Source: Prosapia bicincta
Lineage: Eukaryota; Arthropoda; Insecta; Hemiptera; Cercopidae
Reading direction: 5' to 3'
NCBI GenBank assembly: GCA_036971475.1
Contig: JBAIZL010000001.1
Coordinates: 111,589,850 to 111,653,849, forward strand
DNA length: 64,000 nucleotides
Within the stretch, counting starts at the first letter, position 1. Every line of letters starts with the position of its first letter. The position numbers and the translations under genes were made by a program. Shown here one piece after another: positions 52,501 to 62,125 of this stretch. The notes beneath the pieces were generated by a model, which was not told the DNA's origin, did not search any database, and saw only the letters and a list, made by a program, of their open reading frames with translations.

Positions 52501-54596
52501 TGGTAACACAACGTGTTATATTGTCCACTGCACACAGATTGTTCGATCCTATTGGATTCACTTGTCCTATTTCCATATGCCCTAAGTTATTATTGCAGGA
52601 ATGCTGGAAAGATAATTGTGGGTGGGACAAAGAAGTACCAGAAGAAATCAAACAACGATTCAATATATGGTTTCAGGAACTCGATCAATTAAAAGAGATG
52701 AAGATTCCACGATGGCTACAAGGTGTGGATGACGTAATCATTTCTGTATCAGTTCACATATTTTGTGATGCCAGCAAATTTGCGTACTCAACAGCAGTAT
52801 TTATGCGTTTTGAACTTAGTACATGTATTCAATTACAGCTAATCCAGGCAAAGTCACGTGTAGCACCTGTAAAGAAGATGACAATACCCAGACTTGAACT
52901 AATGGCTGCTACTATAGGTGCTAGATTAGGTTCTTCAGTAGTGCAAGAATTAAGAGATGAAAACAAATTTGAATGTAATATTAAATTTTTTTATTGGAGT
53001 GACTCTTCTACAGTAATAGCTTGGATTAAAAGAGAAGAAAACTGGGGAGTATTTGTTAGAAATAGAGTTGAAGAAATCTGCAGCCTCACTTCCAGAACAT
53101 CTTGGCGGCACATTCCCGGCACTATGAATCCAGCAGACTTTCCCAGTAGAGGATGTTCAGTTTCCAGGTTGATTAGTTCCAGATGGTGGGAGGGCCCGTC
53201 ATGGTTGAAGTTGCCTGAAGATACCTGGCCATCAAATGAACCTGAACCTGACGAAGAATTAATTTCTTTAGAAAAAAAGAAAGGACCTACACCTTCACTT
53301 TTAAGTAATAATTACCCAAAAGATTGGTTTTATTACTTTTCAAATGATTTTGATAAGATTGTGTGTGTTTTTGCATGGTTGCTGAGATTTATTCATAATT
53401 GTAACCCCTCAAAGAAGGAAAAGTGTGTGAGTAAAGTTTTGTCATGTAAGGAGATTATTGAAGCTAACAATTTTATAATTAGAATTGTTCAACAGCAATC
53501 ATTTGAAGGAATAAGGGACCCTAAATTGGCTTCATTGTCACCATTTATGGCTGCTGATGGTATTATAAGGCTAAAGACAAAATTAACAGAAAGAAAGGAT
53601 TTGGAAAATTTTAAATTTCCTGTTGTTCTACCATCAAAACATGACATTGTAGATATTCTTATTCTTACAATACATAAGAGATCATGTCATGTGGGAGTTC
53701 AAGGTCTCTTAAGTTTATTAAGAGAAAACTATTGGATATTGAGAGGAAGAAAAACAATAAGTAATACTTTGAAAAAATGTATTCCTTGTCAGAGACATAA
53801 TTCAAAAAATGTAGAAACAATCACTCCACCCTTACCTGAAAGTAGAGTACGAGATGCCGCAGTATTTGAAGTGGTTGGAATTGATTTTGCGGGACCTTTG
53901 TTTCTACGAGATGGCAGTAAAGTTTGGATCTGCATATTCACTTGTGCAGTATACCGTGCTGTTCATTTGGAGTTAGTAAAGTTTCTTTCTGTCGAAGCAT
54001 TTATAGATACACTTAGAAGATTTATTGCAAGGCGAGGAAGACCATCAATAATATATAGTGACAATGGTACCAATTTCACAGGTACAGAAAAGGCATTTAA
54101 AATTCTAGATTGGAATGCTATCTTAAAATATAGCTCATGCCAACAAATTGACTGGAGGTTTAACCCTCCCTCTGCTGCATGGTGGGGCGGATGGTGGGAG
54201 CGACTCATCCGACTCATGAAACAGTTGCTACGCAAAACCTTGGGCAAAACGTCATTGGATTATGAGGAAATGGAGACAATCTTATGTGATTGTGAAAGTA
54301 TCATGAATTCTAGACCTTTGACATATTTATCTGAAACTTCTTCAGACCTAACTGCTATTACTCCAAATATGTTTTTACATGACTTAAAAGAAATTGGAGT
54401 TCCAGATTGTGACCATGTGAATACAAAAAGTCTTAACAAGAGAGTACGTTATCGACAACACCTGAGAGAAGCATTGCGAAAAAGATTTAGGATTGAGTAT
54501 TTAGGACAATTAGCTTTAAAAAGTAAGAAAAACGGCAGACAGTTGAAAGTTGGAGAATTAGTACTGATTGAAGTTGAAAATAAAAAAAAGAATTGA
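49557..54596 (+). CDS. BEL/Pao gag-pol polyprotein (C-terminus frameshifted)
   Basis: A 1,679-residue polyprotein for retrotransposon capsid formation, reverse transcription and integration. In order: N-terminal helical gag part; BEL-type gag domain from about residue 115 (LPTLEFKKFGGD); three zinc knuckles (C371-C383, the canonical CX2CX4HX4C at C404-C417, and C423-C435); aspartic protease with DSGS at 495-498 and a THLGW segment near 625; reverse transcriptase with VRPVFDAS, D824 in VIADIKKAF, and YVDN at 906-909; RNase H with D1071, E1114 and D1149; integrase zinc finger H1373, H1378, C1408, C1411; and catalytic D1443, D1502, E1548. The ATG is the first in frame after the PBS. The stop falls inside the C-terminal DUF5641-like domain because of a one-base shift at an A8 run. 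The second residue of the usual YxDD is Asn. Confidence 0.97.
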   Translation: MDALKKKRKLFRTGFSRLHNTLLESIKNEDDVILLKANLELLREKHNQLEVLDREIIEVLLNENASTEVLENEVESADEYSGKFKIVEYLVEQAIDKARPKTDTSVNVEKRKFKLPTLEFKKFGGDISDWLPFWGQFKKIHEDPCIDSDDKYQYLLQATIPNTKAREIVESFPPCGRSYEQAIEHLKSRFAKDDLLVEFYIREILKIVITLNSSESKITISSLYDQIESKLRCLETLGVTKEKYAAMLFPLVESCLREDLLIAWQRSRPNSQQDETASESKSRLDSLMNFLKIEVEGEERINLAKQGFGLQKTKVSTGDNPTSSYKRDFASKDKHIKNTRRPTSNVTAAGLVNVKSNTSTVSTDKTKLSMCVFCDGGHLSENCFKARDMSLEERQNILTSKRCCFSCTKVGHLSKHCRAIVKCIICNGKHVPLMCSKLQNNFNRSNIKPKCEEKEAEPNFENSLSNVNGNQVYMQTLVVKAVSDTKELNVRLLFDSGSQRSYIRKSTVEKMKYDTCGEETLLHGLFGGEVTKPRNHACYKVRLQSIDKTYSCNFKALSEINICTYVPALKPGRWTDELMERGIKLFQDADSPIEILIGADIYGKLLTGRKEVLDCGIIALETHLGWVLTGKFQESKEFSSMTALSMFVQSNSICKLWEMDVLGIKDPLQTRSKQEIEHSVQTQFLETVRVNEEGRYEVKLPWSEDHPEVPRNFNLAKKRLENSVKKLTNESLYNVYNNVFSDWLEDGVIEEIPISKWDEGHYLPHRPVIKENSTTAVRPVFDASSKEKGYYSLNQCLEIGINLIEIIPALLLRFRLYKIGVIADIKKAFLQISLYEEDRDFLRFLWQNTDGSLKIFRHRRVVFGVSSSPFLLNAVINYHLQKYLVQCAEDNQFSKCTIEKLFKSFYVDNCVTGVNNERDLKQFISEAIQIFSLGKFELRGWEYTEPGLEDKTEASVLGLTWDKKEDTISVSFHKIVNLEENLVTQRVILSTAHRLFDPIGFTCPISICPKLLLQECWKDNCGWDKEVPEEIKQRFNIWFQELDQLKEMKIPRWLQGVDDVIISVSVHIFCDASKFAYSTAVFMRFELSTCIQLQLIQAKSRVAPVKKMTIPRLELMAATIGARLGSSVVQELRDENKFECNIKFFYWSDSSTVIAWIKREENWGVFVRNRVEEICSLTSRTSWRHIPGTMNPADFPSRGCSVSRLISSRWWEGPSWLKLPEDTWPSNEPEPDEELISLEKKKGPTPSLLSNNYPKDWFYYFSNDFDKIVCVFAWLLRFIHNCNPSKKEKCVSKVLSCKEIIEANNFIIRIVQQQSFEGIRDPKLASLSPFMAADGIIRLKTKLTERKDLENFKFPVVLPSKHDIVDILILTIHKRSCHVGVQGLLSLLRENYWILRGRKTISNTLKKCIPCQRHNSKNVETITPPLPESRVRDAAVFEVVGIDFAGPLFLRDGSKVWICIFTCAVYRAVHLELVKFLSVEAFIDTLRRFIARRGRPSIIYSDNGTNFTGTEKAFKILDWNAILKYSSCQQIDWRFNPPSAAWWGGWWERLIRLMKQLLRKTLGKTSLDYEEMETILCDCESIMNSRPLTYLSETSSDLTAITPNMFLHDLKEIGVPDCDHVNTKSLNKRVRYRQHLREALRKRFRIEYLGQLALKSKKNGRQLKVGELVLIEVENKKKN

Positions 54597-54891
54597 TTGG
54601 CCAATAGGACTGATAGAAAAGACTATCATTAGTAGAGATGGAGTGTGTAGATTAGTGCAATTGAAGACTGCTTTTGGAAGTTTATTGAGACCAATACAAA
54701 GACTATATCCTCTTGAAATGCAAGAAGAAACCATCCAAGAACAATTAAAAGAAAAGATTAAACCAAAAGTGACAAAAACCAATGAACATGAACTACACCT
54801 GGAAGAAGATAATGTGACAAAAGAAAATAAAATTGTGACATATTCAAGAAGTGGCAGACAAATTAAGCTTCCACAAAAATTTGTTGATTAA
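54597..54891 (+). pseudogene. Frame-shifted C-terminal part of the BEL/Pao polyprotein
   Basis: The next frame (+1) is open from before the A8 run (54,582-54,589) to TAA at 54,889-54,891. It begins IDWPIGLIEK and later has LLRPIQRLYPLE, the typical end of the integrase-associated C-terminal domain of BEL/Pao, followed by a charged tail of about 50 residues. About 100 codons are thus cut off from the main frame. A genuine indel, a sequencing error in the homopolymer, or a programmed shift are all possible; an indel or error seems likeliest. Confidence 0.85.
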
Positions 54892-54940
54892 TCTTTTAAC
54901 AATATACTATTTTTTAATGTTTTGAGTTAAACCATAACTC

Positions 54941-54952
54941 AAAAGGTGGGAG
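54941..54952 (+). promoter_or_regulatory. Polypurine tract
   Basis: AAAAGGTGGGAG two bases before the 3' LTR: the expected plus-strand primer site of an LTR retrotransposon. Confidence 0.9.
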
Positions 54953-54954
54953 TA

Positions 54955-55210
54955 TGTTGTGAATGCAATAATATAATACTCTATGACAATCCTCTATGAA
55001 AAAAAAAGAAAAAGAACATTATATAAATTAACAGATGATTTGTAATTGTTTTAGTTTTTCTCAGTTCTTTGTTTAGAGTTTTGTTTTAAGAAAGATGTGA
55101 AGTAATAAATAGTGTTTAAATATGAAATAAGTTTTATTACCAGCATAATTATATAAATATGACGAGTGTTCCGCCTGTAGCGGCAGTGTCAAAAGTTTAT
55201 AGAAATAACA
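54955..55210 (+). repeat. 3' LTR of BEL/Pao element
   Basis: 256 bp, reads as identical to the 5' LTR; followed by the AGTAG duplication and then satellite. Confidence 0.97.
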
Positions 55211-55215
55211 AGTAG
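55211..55215. repeat. Target-site duplication, right copy
   Basis: AGTAG, matching 49,226-49,230. Confidence 0.95.
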
Positions 55216-58200
55216 ATCACTGGTTTGGAGATAAAGTAATTTAATTAGTAAAGCACTAGTTACGAAATAATGCAACTTAATTAGTAGATCAATAGTTTGG
55301 AGATAAAGTAATTTTATTAGTAAAGCACTAGTTACGAAATAATGCAACTTAATTAGTAGATCACTAGTTTTATAGATAAAGTAATTTAATTAGTAAAACA
55401 CTAGTTAAGAAATAATGCAACTTAATTAGTAGATCACTAGTTTGGAGATAAAGTAATTAAATTAGTAAAGCACTAGTTACGAAATAATGCAACTTAATTA
55501 GTAGATCAATAGTTTGGAGATAAAGTAATTTAATTAATAAAGCACTAGTTACGAAACAATGCAACTTAATTAGTAGATCACTAGTTTTATAGATAAAGTA
55601 ATTTAATTAGTAAAGCACTAGTTAAGAAATAATGCAACTTAATTAGTAGATCACTTGTTTGGAGATAAAGTAATTTAATTAGTAAAGCACTAGTTACGAA
55701 ATAATGCAACTTAATTAGTAGATCACTAGTTTGGAGATAAAGTAATTTAATTAGTAAAGCACTAGTTAAGAAATAATGCAACTTAATTAGTAGATCACTA
55801 GTTTTATAGATAAAGTAATTTAATTAGTAAAGCACTAGTTAAGAAATAATGCAACTTAATTAGTAGATCACTGGTTTGGAGATAAAGTAATTTAATTAGT
55901 AAAGCACTAGTTACGAAATAATGCAACTTAATTAGTAGATCACCAGTTTGGAGATAAAGTAATTTAATTAGTAAAGCACTAGTTACGAAATAATGCAACT
56001 TAATTAGTAGATCACTAGTTTGGAGATAAAGTAATTTAATTAGTAAAGCACTAGTTACGAAATAATGCAACTTAATTAGTAGATCAATAGTTTGGAGATA
56101 AAGTAATTTTATTAGTAAAGCACTAGTTACGAAATAATGCAACTTAATTAGTAGATCACTAGTTTTATAGATAAATTAATTTAATTAGTAAAGCACTAGT
56201 TAAGAAATAATGCAACTTAATTAGTAGATCACTAGTTTGGAGATAAAGTAATTTAATTAGTAAAGCACTAGTTACGAAATAATGCAACTTAATTAGTAGA
56301 TCACTAGTTTGGAGAAAATGTAATTTAATTAGTAAAGCACTAGTTACGAAATAATGCAACTTAATTAGTAGATCACTAGTTTGGAGATAAAGTAATTTAA
56401 TTAGTAAAGCACTAGTTAAGAAATAATGCAACTTAATTAGTAGATCACTAGTTTTATAGATAAAGTAATTTAATTAGTAAAGCACTAGTTACGAAATAAT
56501 GCAACTTAATTAGTAGATCACTGGTTTGGAGATAAAGTAATTTAATTAGTAAAGCACTAGTTACGAAATAATGCAACTTAATTAGTAGATCAATAGTTTG
56601 GAGATAAAGTAATTTAATTAATAAAGCACTAGTTACGAAATAATGCAACTTAATTAGTAGATCACTAGTTTTATAGATAAAGTAATTTAATTAGTAAAGC
56701 ACTAGTTAAGAAATAATGCAACTTAATTAGTAGATCACTAGTTTGGAGATAAAGTAATTTAATTAGTAAAGCACTAGTTACGAAATAATGCAACTTAATT
56801 AGTAGATCACTAGTTTTATAGATAAATTAATTTAATTAGTAAAGCACTAGTTAAGAAATAATGCAACTTAATTAGTAGATCACTAGTTTGGAGAAAATGT
56901 AATTTAATTAGTAAAGCACTAGTTACGAAATAATGCAACTTAATTAGTAGATCAATAGTTTGGAGATAAAGTAATTTTATTAGTAAAGCACTAGTTACGA
57001 AATAATGCAACTTAATTAGTAGATCACTAGGTTTATAGATAAATTAATTTAATTAGTAAAGCACTAGTTAAGAAATAATGCAACTTAATTAGTAGATCAC
57101 TAGTTTGGAGATAAAGTAATTTAATTAGTAAAGCACTAGTTACGAAATAATGCAACTTAATTAGTAGATCACTAGTTTGGAGAAAATGTAATTTAATTAG
57201 TAAAGCACTAGTTACGAAATAATGCAACTTAATTAGTAGATCACTAGTTTGGAGATAAAGTAATTTAATTAGTAAAGCACTAGTTAAGAAATAATGCAAC
57301 TTAATTAGTAGATCACTTGTTTTATAGATAAAGTAATTTAATTAGTAAAGCACTAGTTACGAAATAATGCAACTTAATTAGTAGATCACTAGTTTTATAG
57401 ATAAAGTAATTTAATTAGTAAAGCACTAGTTACGAAATAATGCAACTTAATTAGTAGATCACTGGTTTGGAGATAAAGTAATTTAATTAGTAAAGCACTA
57501 GTTACGAAATAATGCAACTTAATTAGTAGATCACTAGTTTTATAGATAAAGTAATTTAATTAGTAAAACACTAGTTAAGAAATAATGCAACTTAATTAGT
57601 AGATCACTAGTTTGGAGATAAAGTAATTAAATTAGTAAAGCACTAGTTACGAAATAATGCAACTTAATTAGTAGATCAATAGTTTGGAGATAAAGTAATT
57701 TAATTAATAAAGCACTAGTTACGAAATAATGCAACTTAATTAGTAGATCACTAGTTTTATAGATAAAGTAATTTAATTAGTAAAGCACTAGTTAAGAAAT
57801 AATGCAACTTAATTAGTAGATCACTAGTTTGGAGATAAAGTAATTTAACTAGTAAAGCACTAGTTACGAAATAATGCAACTTAATTAGTAGATCACTAGT
57901 TTGGAGATAAAGTAATTTAATTAGTAAAGCACTAGTTAAGAAATAATGCAACTTAATTAGTAGATCACTAGTTTTATAGATAAAGTAATTTAATTAGTAA
58001 AGCACTAGTTAAGAAATAATGCAACTTAATTAGTAGATCACTGGTTTGGAGATAAAGTAATTTAATTAGTAAAGCACTAGTTACGAAATAATGCAACTTA
58101 ATTAGTAGATCACCAGTTTGGAGATAAAGTAATTTAATTAGTAAAGCACTAGTTACGAAATAATGCAACTTAATTAGTAGATCACTAGTTTGGAGATAAA

Positions 58201-59428
58201 GTAATTTAATTAGTAAAGCACTAGTTACGAAATAATGCAACTTAATTAGTAGATCAATAGTTTGGAGATAAAGTAATTTTATTAGTAAAGCACTAGTTAC
58301 GAAATAATGCAACTTAATTAGTAGATCACTAGTTTTATAGATAAATTAATTTAATTAGTAAAGCACTAGTTAAGAAATAATGCAACTTAATTAGTAGATC
58401 ACTAGTTTGGAGATAAAGTAATTTAATTAGTAAAGCACTAGTTACGAAATAATGCAACTTAATTAGTAGATCACTAGTTTGGAGAAAATGTAATTTAATT
58501 AGTAAAGCACTAGTTACGAAATAATGCAACTTAATTAGTAGATCACTAGTTTGGAGATAAAGTAATTTAATTAGTAAAGCACTAGTTACGAAATAATGCA
58601 ACTTAATTAGTAGATCACTAGTTTGGAGATAAAGTAAGTTAATTAGTAAAGCACTAGTTAAGAAATAATGCAACTTAATTAGTAGATCACTAGTTTTATA
58701 GATAAAGTAATTTAATTAGTAAAGCACTAGTTAAGAAATAATGCAACTTAATTAGTAGATCACTGGTTTGGAGATAAAGTAATGTAATTAGTAAAGAACT
58801 AGTTACGAAATAATGCAACTTAATTAGTAGATCACCAGTTTGGAGATAAAGTAATTTAATTAGTAAAGCACTAGTTACGAAATAATGCAACTTAATTAGT
58901 AGATCACTAGTTTTATAGATAAAGTAATTTAATTAGTAAAGCACTAGTTAAGAAATAATGCAACCTAATTAGTAGATCACTAGTTTGGAGATAAAGTAAT
59001 TTAATTAGTAAAGCACTAGTTACGAAATAATGCAACTTAATTAGTAGATCACTAGTTTGGAGATAATGTAATTTAATTAGTAAAGCACTAGTTAAGAAAT
59101 AATGCAACTTAATTAGTAGATCACTAGTTTGGAGATAAAATAATTTAATTAGTATAGCACTAGTTACGAAATAATGCAAAATAATTAGTAGATCACTAGT
59201 TTGGAGATAAAGTAATTTAATTAGTAAAGCACTAGTTACGAAATAATGCAACTTAATTAGTAGATCACTAGTATGGAGATAAAGTAATTTAATTAGTAAA
59301 GCACTAGTTACGAAATAATGCAACTTAATTAGTAGATCAATAGTTTGGAGATAAAGTAATTTTATTAGTAAAGCACTAGTTACGAAATAATGCAACTTAA
59401 TTAGTAGATCACTAGTTTTTAGATAAAG
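55216..59428. repeat. Satellite array, continuation right of the retrotransposon
   Basis: Same 72/73-bp monomers and the same 217/361-bp marker spacing as the left part. The block from about 55.4 to 56.65 kb repeats the variant order of about 39.3-40.5 kb at a constant offset of 16,110 bp. Monomers at about 59.1-59.43 kb carry rare variants (AGTATAGCAC, GCAAAATAATTAG, CTAGTATGGAG, CTAGTTTTTAG) that reappear, in the same order, at about 25.6-26.03 kb. Confidence 0.97.
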
Positions 59429-59537
59429 TAATTTAATTAGTAAAGCACTAGGCTCGATATAATGTAATTTAACTAGTATATCACATAGGTTGGTCATATT
59501 GCAATTTAATTAGTAAAACGATAGGTTTGTGATATTG
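59429..59537. repeat. Diverged 36-bp units at right edge of satellite
   Basis: Three units of 36, 37 and 36 bp start at 59,429, 59,465 and 59,502. Each begins (T/C)AATTTAA(T/C)TAGTA and has TAGG(C/T)T-type interiors. They do not alternate as half A and half B. Unique sequence begins at 59,538. Confidence 0.85.
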
Positions 59538-61615
59538 TAATTTTTTTCATATTTATATAACAAAAAACTTTAGGTAACTCGGCGTGTGAACAGGTGAATT
59601 TGAAATATTAGTAACTTTCCCTACCGTCAATGTAAATTAAATCATAAAAATAAATTAATTTCGAACGAAACAACGGCGAAACAATTGTGTAAGCCTAATT
59701 TTCGTTATTTAAGTAGCAAATACTATATAATTCAAGAGCATTGAGATGTGAAATTATGACATTAAATAAGAAAAGAATAAACATAACTTATTATTTGAAT
59801 AAATGAATATAAACATCTGCCTACGGCGCTGACGATTTTGAAGTCATTATTTGATTGAGAGATTCTACCTGCGGCTCTAGGAGTAAACAGTTTGCACTTG
59901 GTTCTTTAAACTAATTTTATTTAACAAGTATCATCAAATAACTGCCTACTGTGAGCATAATATGTTTCAATGTTCAAAGCTTTGTTATACTTTAACCAAT
60001 TTTATTTCTTTTATAAAAGTTTATAACAGGATGCAGGATGCGGTGTTCCTTCCATCGAATGTTTCTAATGTGAGAAATAAAGTGCACAATATCTAAACCC
60101 CAAAGTGTTAAAAAAATGTTTAAAATTGTAGAATTTAAAAACCGTAGAAATATTTTACTAGTATTATATAAAATATTAGTTTAAAAAAGGTAATTTTATA
60201 CGAATTTTTTTATTATTGAAACATTCCATATCATTTTATAAACTAAAAATTAAGTTCAAAATATAACCAATATAAAAAAGGACTTTTAGTGGTTTACACT
60301 GTGAAAATTAGAAATAAAAACTAAAATGTAAATAAGTTAGAGTAAATTATTAGGTGAATTTGGAAATACAAAATTAAGAACAGTGGTTGCTGAACATGTT
60401 TATAGAACATATATATCCCTTAAACAATACTAGACAAGATTTAAGTAGTTACAGAATGAAATGTTTGGACATTGAATGATTGTCTAAACAATAATTCTAC
60501 ATAAAAGAGGAGTAAACTAGTGTTGTTATATGTTGTCCAATTTTAAAGGTACAATGTAATAGGTTTTTCAGATATCATTTTCAAATATAATTTCCTGTTA
60601 AACTTCAATAACATCCAAGCTAACTTCAGGATATTAGAGTGATAATTTCCTTGGATCACAAATAAAACTCTGACGAAACACTGATCACAAACTATTAAAG
60701 AATAATAGTGTACACTGTGAATATTTACAAAGGGTGTATCAGTATAGAATAAAAATATATCAAACGTCTGAGTTTAATATTTTCAAAACTTTTCAGCTTG
60801 TAAAACATATTAAAAACAAAATTATATATTTACGTTAAAATTATAATAACTATATAGAAATTGTATAACATATGACCTATATTAGAGCATAAATATTGTA
60901 TTTTGTCTGCTTTATCTAATAATAAACTACTTAATCTAATAAAACTTTTCATTTTGGTTTTTCTGAATAATTATAGGTTTGTCATATTGGTGGTCTATAT
61001 GAATCCATAAAAATAAATTTGTTTACGAAATTAAATTTATAATTTACTTTCAAATGTTTAATTGAACTTCATAGGATGCTGTACAAATACCTGAAGGTAT
61101 TTGAATGACACATATTGGCACCCACATTTTAAATTAAACACATTTTTCAATTCCTACTATTAGTTCACACTCTCTCTATATGTTTTATATATTTTTTGTT
61201 AAACAATTACAATCTTTAGCCAAATACTTTTTATTCGTCCACTCAAGTTCAAATATATTTTCTTAAACCTGTAGTATGACACGAACTTGTTGTTAATAAA
61301 TTTTTATCAAATTTTTATATGTGAATTTAGTTTAACAATTAGGTGATAGCATATGATTTAATGAAACAAATGACTTTATGTTATAGGACATATGGCAGGA
61401 GAGCTATTTTAACGCATAGGTTTTGTTACTTCATTTACCCTTAGCGCTCGGATTTTTGTAACATGCTTTGCTTCCCCACTTGTAATTAAATTGTGACAAA
61501 TTCCTCACCTGCAGGTTGCATTATTGTTTATGGAAAACTTTGTTTTCTCTTACATGATTTTAGTAAACTAATTTACTTTTATTCACTAATACTGTATGTA
61601 CATGATTTTATTATC
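59538..61615. other. Non-coding AT-rich stretch
   Basis: No gene, RNA or transposon end recognised apart from a ~45-bp segment at 61,147-61,192 that resembles one at 4258-4297. Confidence 0.45.
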
Positions 61616-62125
61616 TTATTTGTAATTTTGCGGAGTATGAAATTTTTGAAAACAGTCTTCCGGATGAAGTCTTGGTTTTCTGCCGCATGTTTTGTAGTGA
61701 AAAACTGTTTCCCTTCTACCTCCTTTTATCTTCCTGTTACTGCAAACTACACAATCCTTAGAAGTATTTTTATCATTGGATAAGATTAAATGTAATTTCA
61801 AATTAAGTCTTTCTTCTTTGTCAGTAGTTGACGGCCGACCCCTCTCACTATACGGGTTATTCCTGATATCACGAATGCGTTCCCTCACCAAGTTTTGGCG
61901 AAACTATTTTTTTTTTAACAGGATTTTCTTTCGTTTCTTTTTTTTTGTAATTATAGATAATAAAACTATTTACTACAGCTACATCTAATAGCCAGAAAAA
62001 CATTGTCCTCTACCATTTATTTGTTCGTCTCGTAAAACTGCACGGTTCATTATATTGAACAGCTAAATCTATACCACCCATAAACTGGTGATATTTACAA
62101 ATACCTGTTGGTTTAGTTATTTTGC
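61616..62125 (-). pseudogene. piggyBac-type transposase 3' remnant
   Basis: Reading the minus strand downward from about 62,125: ITKPTGICKYHQF then MGGIDLAVQ (the family's MGGVD.xDQ signature), a KW element, FFWLLDVAVVNSFIIYNY, then after a frameshift a basic region and a zinc-ribbon-like end with CVVC, CGRKPRLHPEDCF and HTPQNYK, finishing near 61,616. This is the order at the C-terminus of piggyBac (DDE_Tnp_1_7) transposases. An in-frame stop follows KW, and the reading frame shifts at an A-rich run near 61,900. The N-terminal DNA-binding and most catalytic regions are not found. No flanking terminal repeats or TTAA duplications were identified, so this is a dead fragment. Confidence 0.8.

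Larger units (their letters stand above)
49231..55210 (+). mobile_element. BEL/Pao LTR retrotransposon, 5,980 bp
   Basis: A complete LTR element: 256-bp LTRs with TG...CA ends, 5-bp target-site duplication, primer-binding site two bases after the 5' LTR, one long gag-pol frame, polypurine tract and 3' LTR. The domain order gag, protease, RT, RNase H, integrase and the BEL-specific gag and protease flavour place it in BEL/Pao rather than Ty3 or Copia. No envelope-like gene is seen. The two LTRs read as identical over their whole length, so insertion is recent. It sits inside the satellite in a half-B unit. Confidence 0.97.

Noticed and set aside
49697..54247. Minus-strand and alternate-frame open reading frames inside the BEL/Pao element
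   Set aside because: They are shadows of the gag-pol frame and carry no family motif.
21769..59497. Dozens of minus-strand open frames encoding a 24-residue repeat (HYFVTSALLIKL / LYLQTSDLLIKL)
   Set aside because: The frame is open because 72 bp is divisible by three and the unit lacks stops in one frame. The 73-bp variant inserts a TAA and breaks it every few monomers. No start context, splice pattern or non-repeat coding flank is visible, and substitutions do not look codon-biased.
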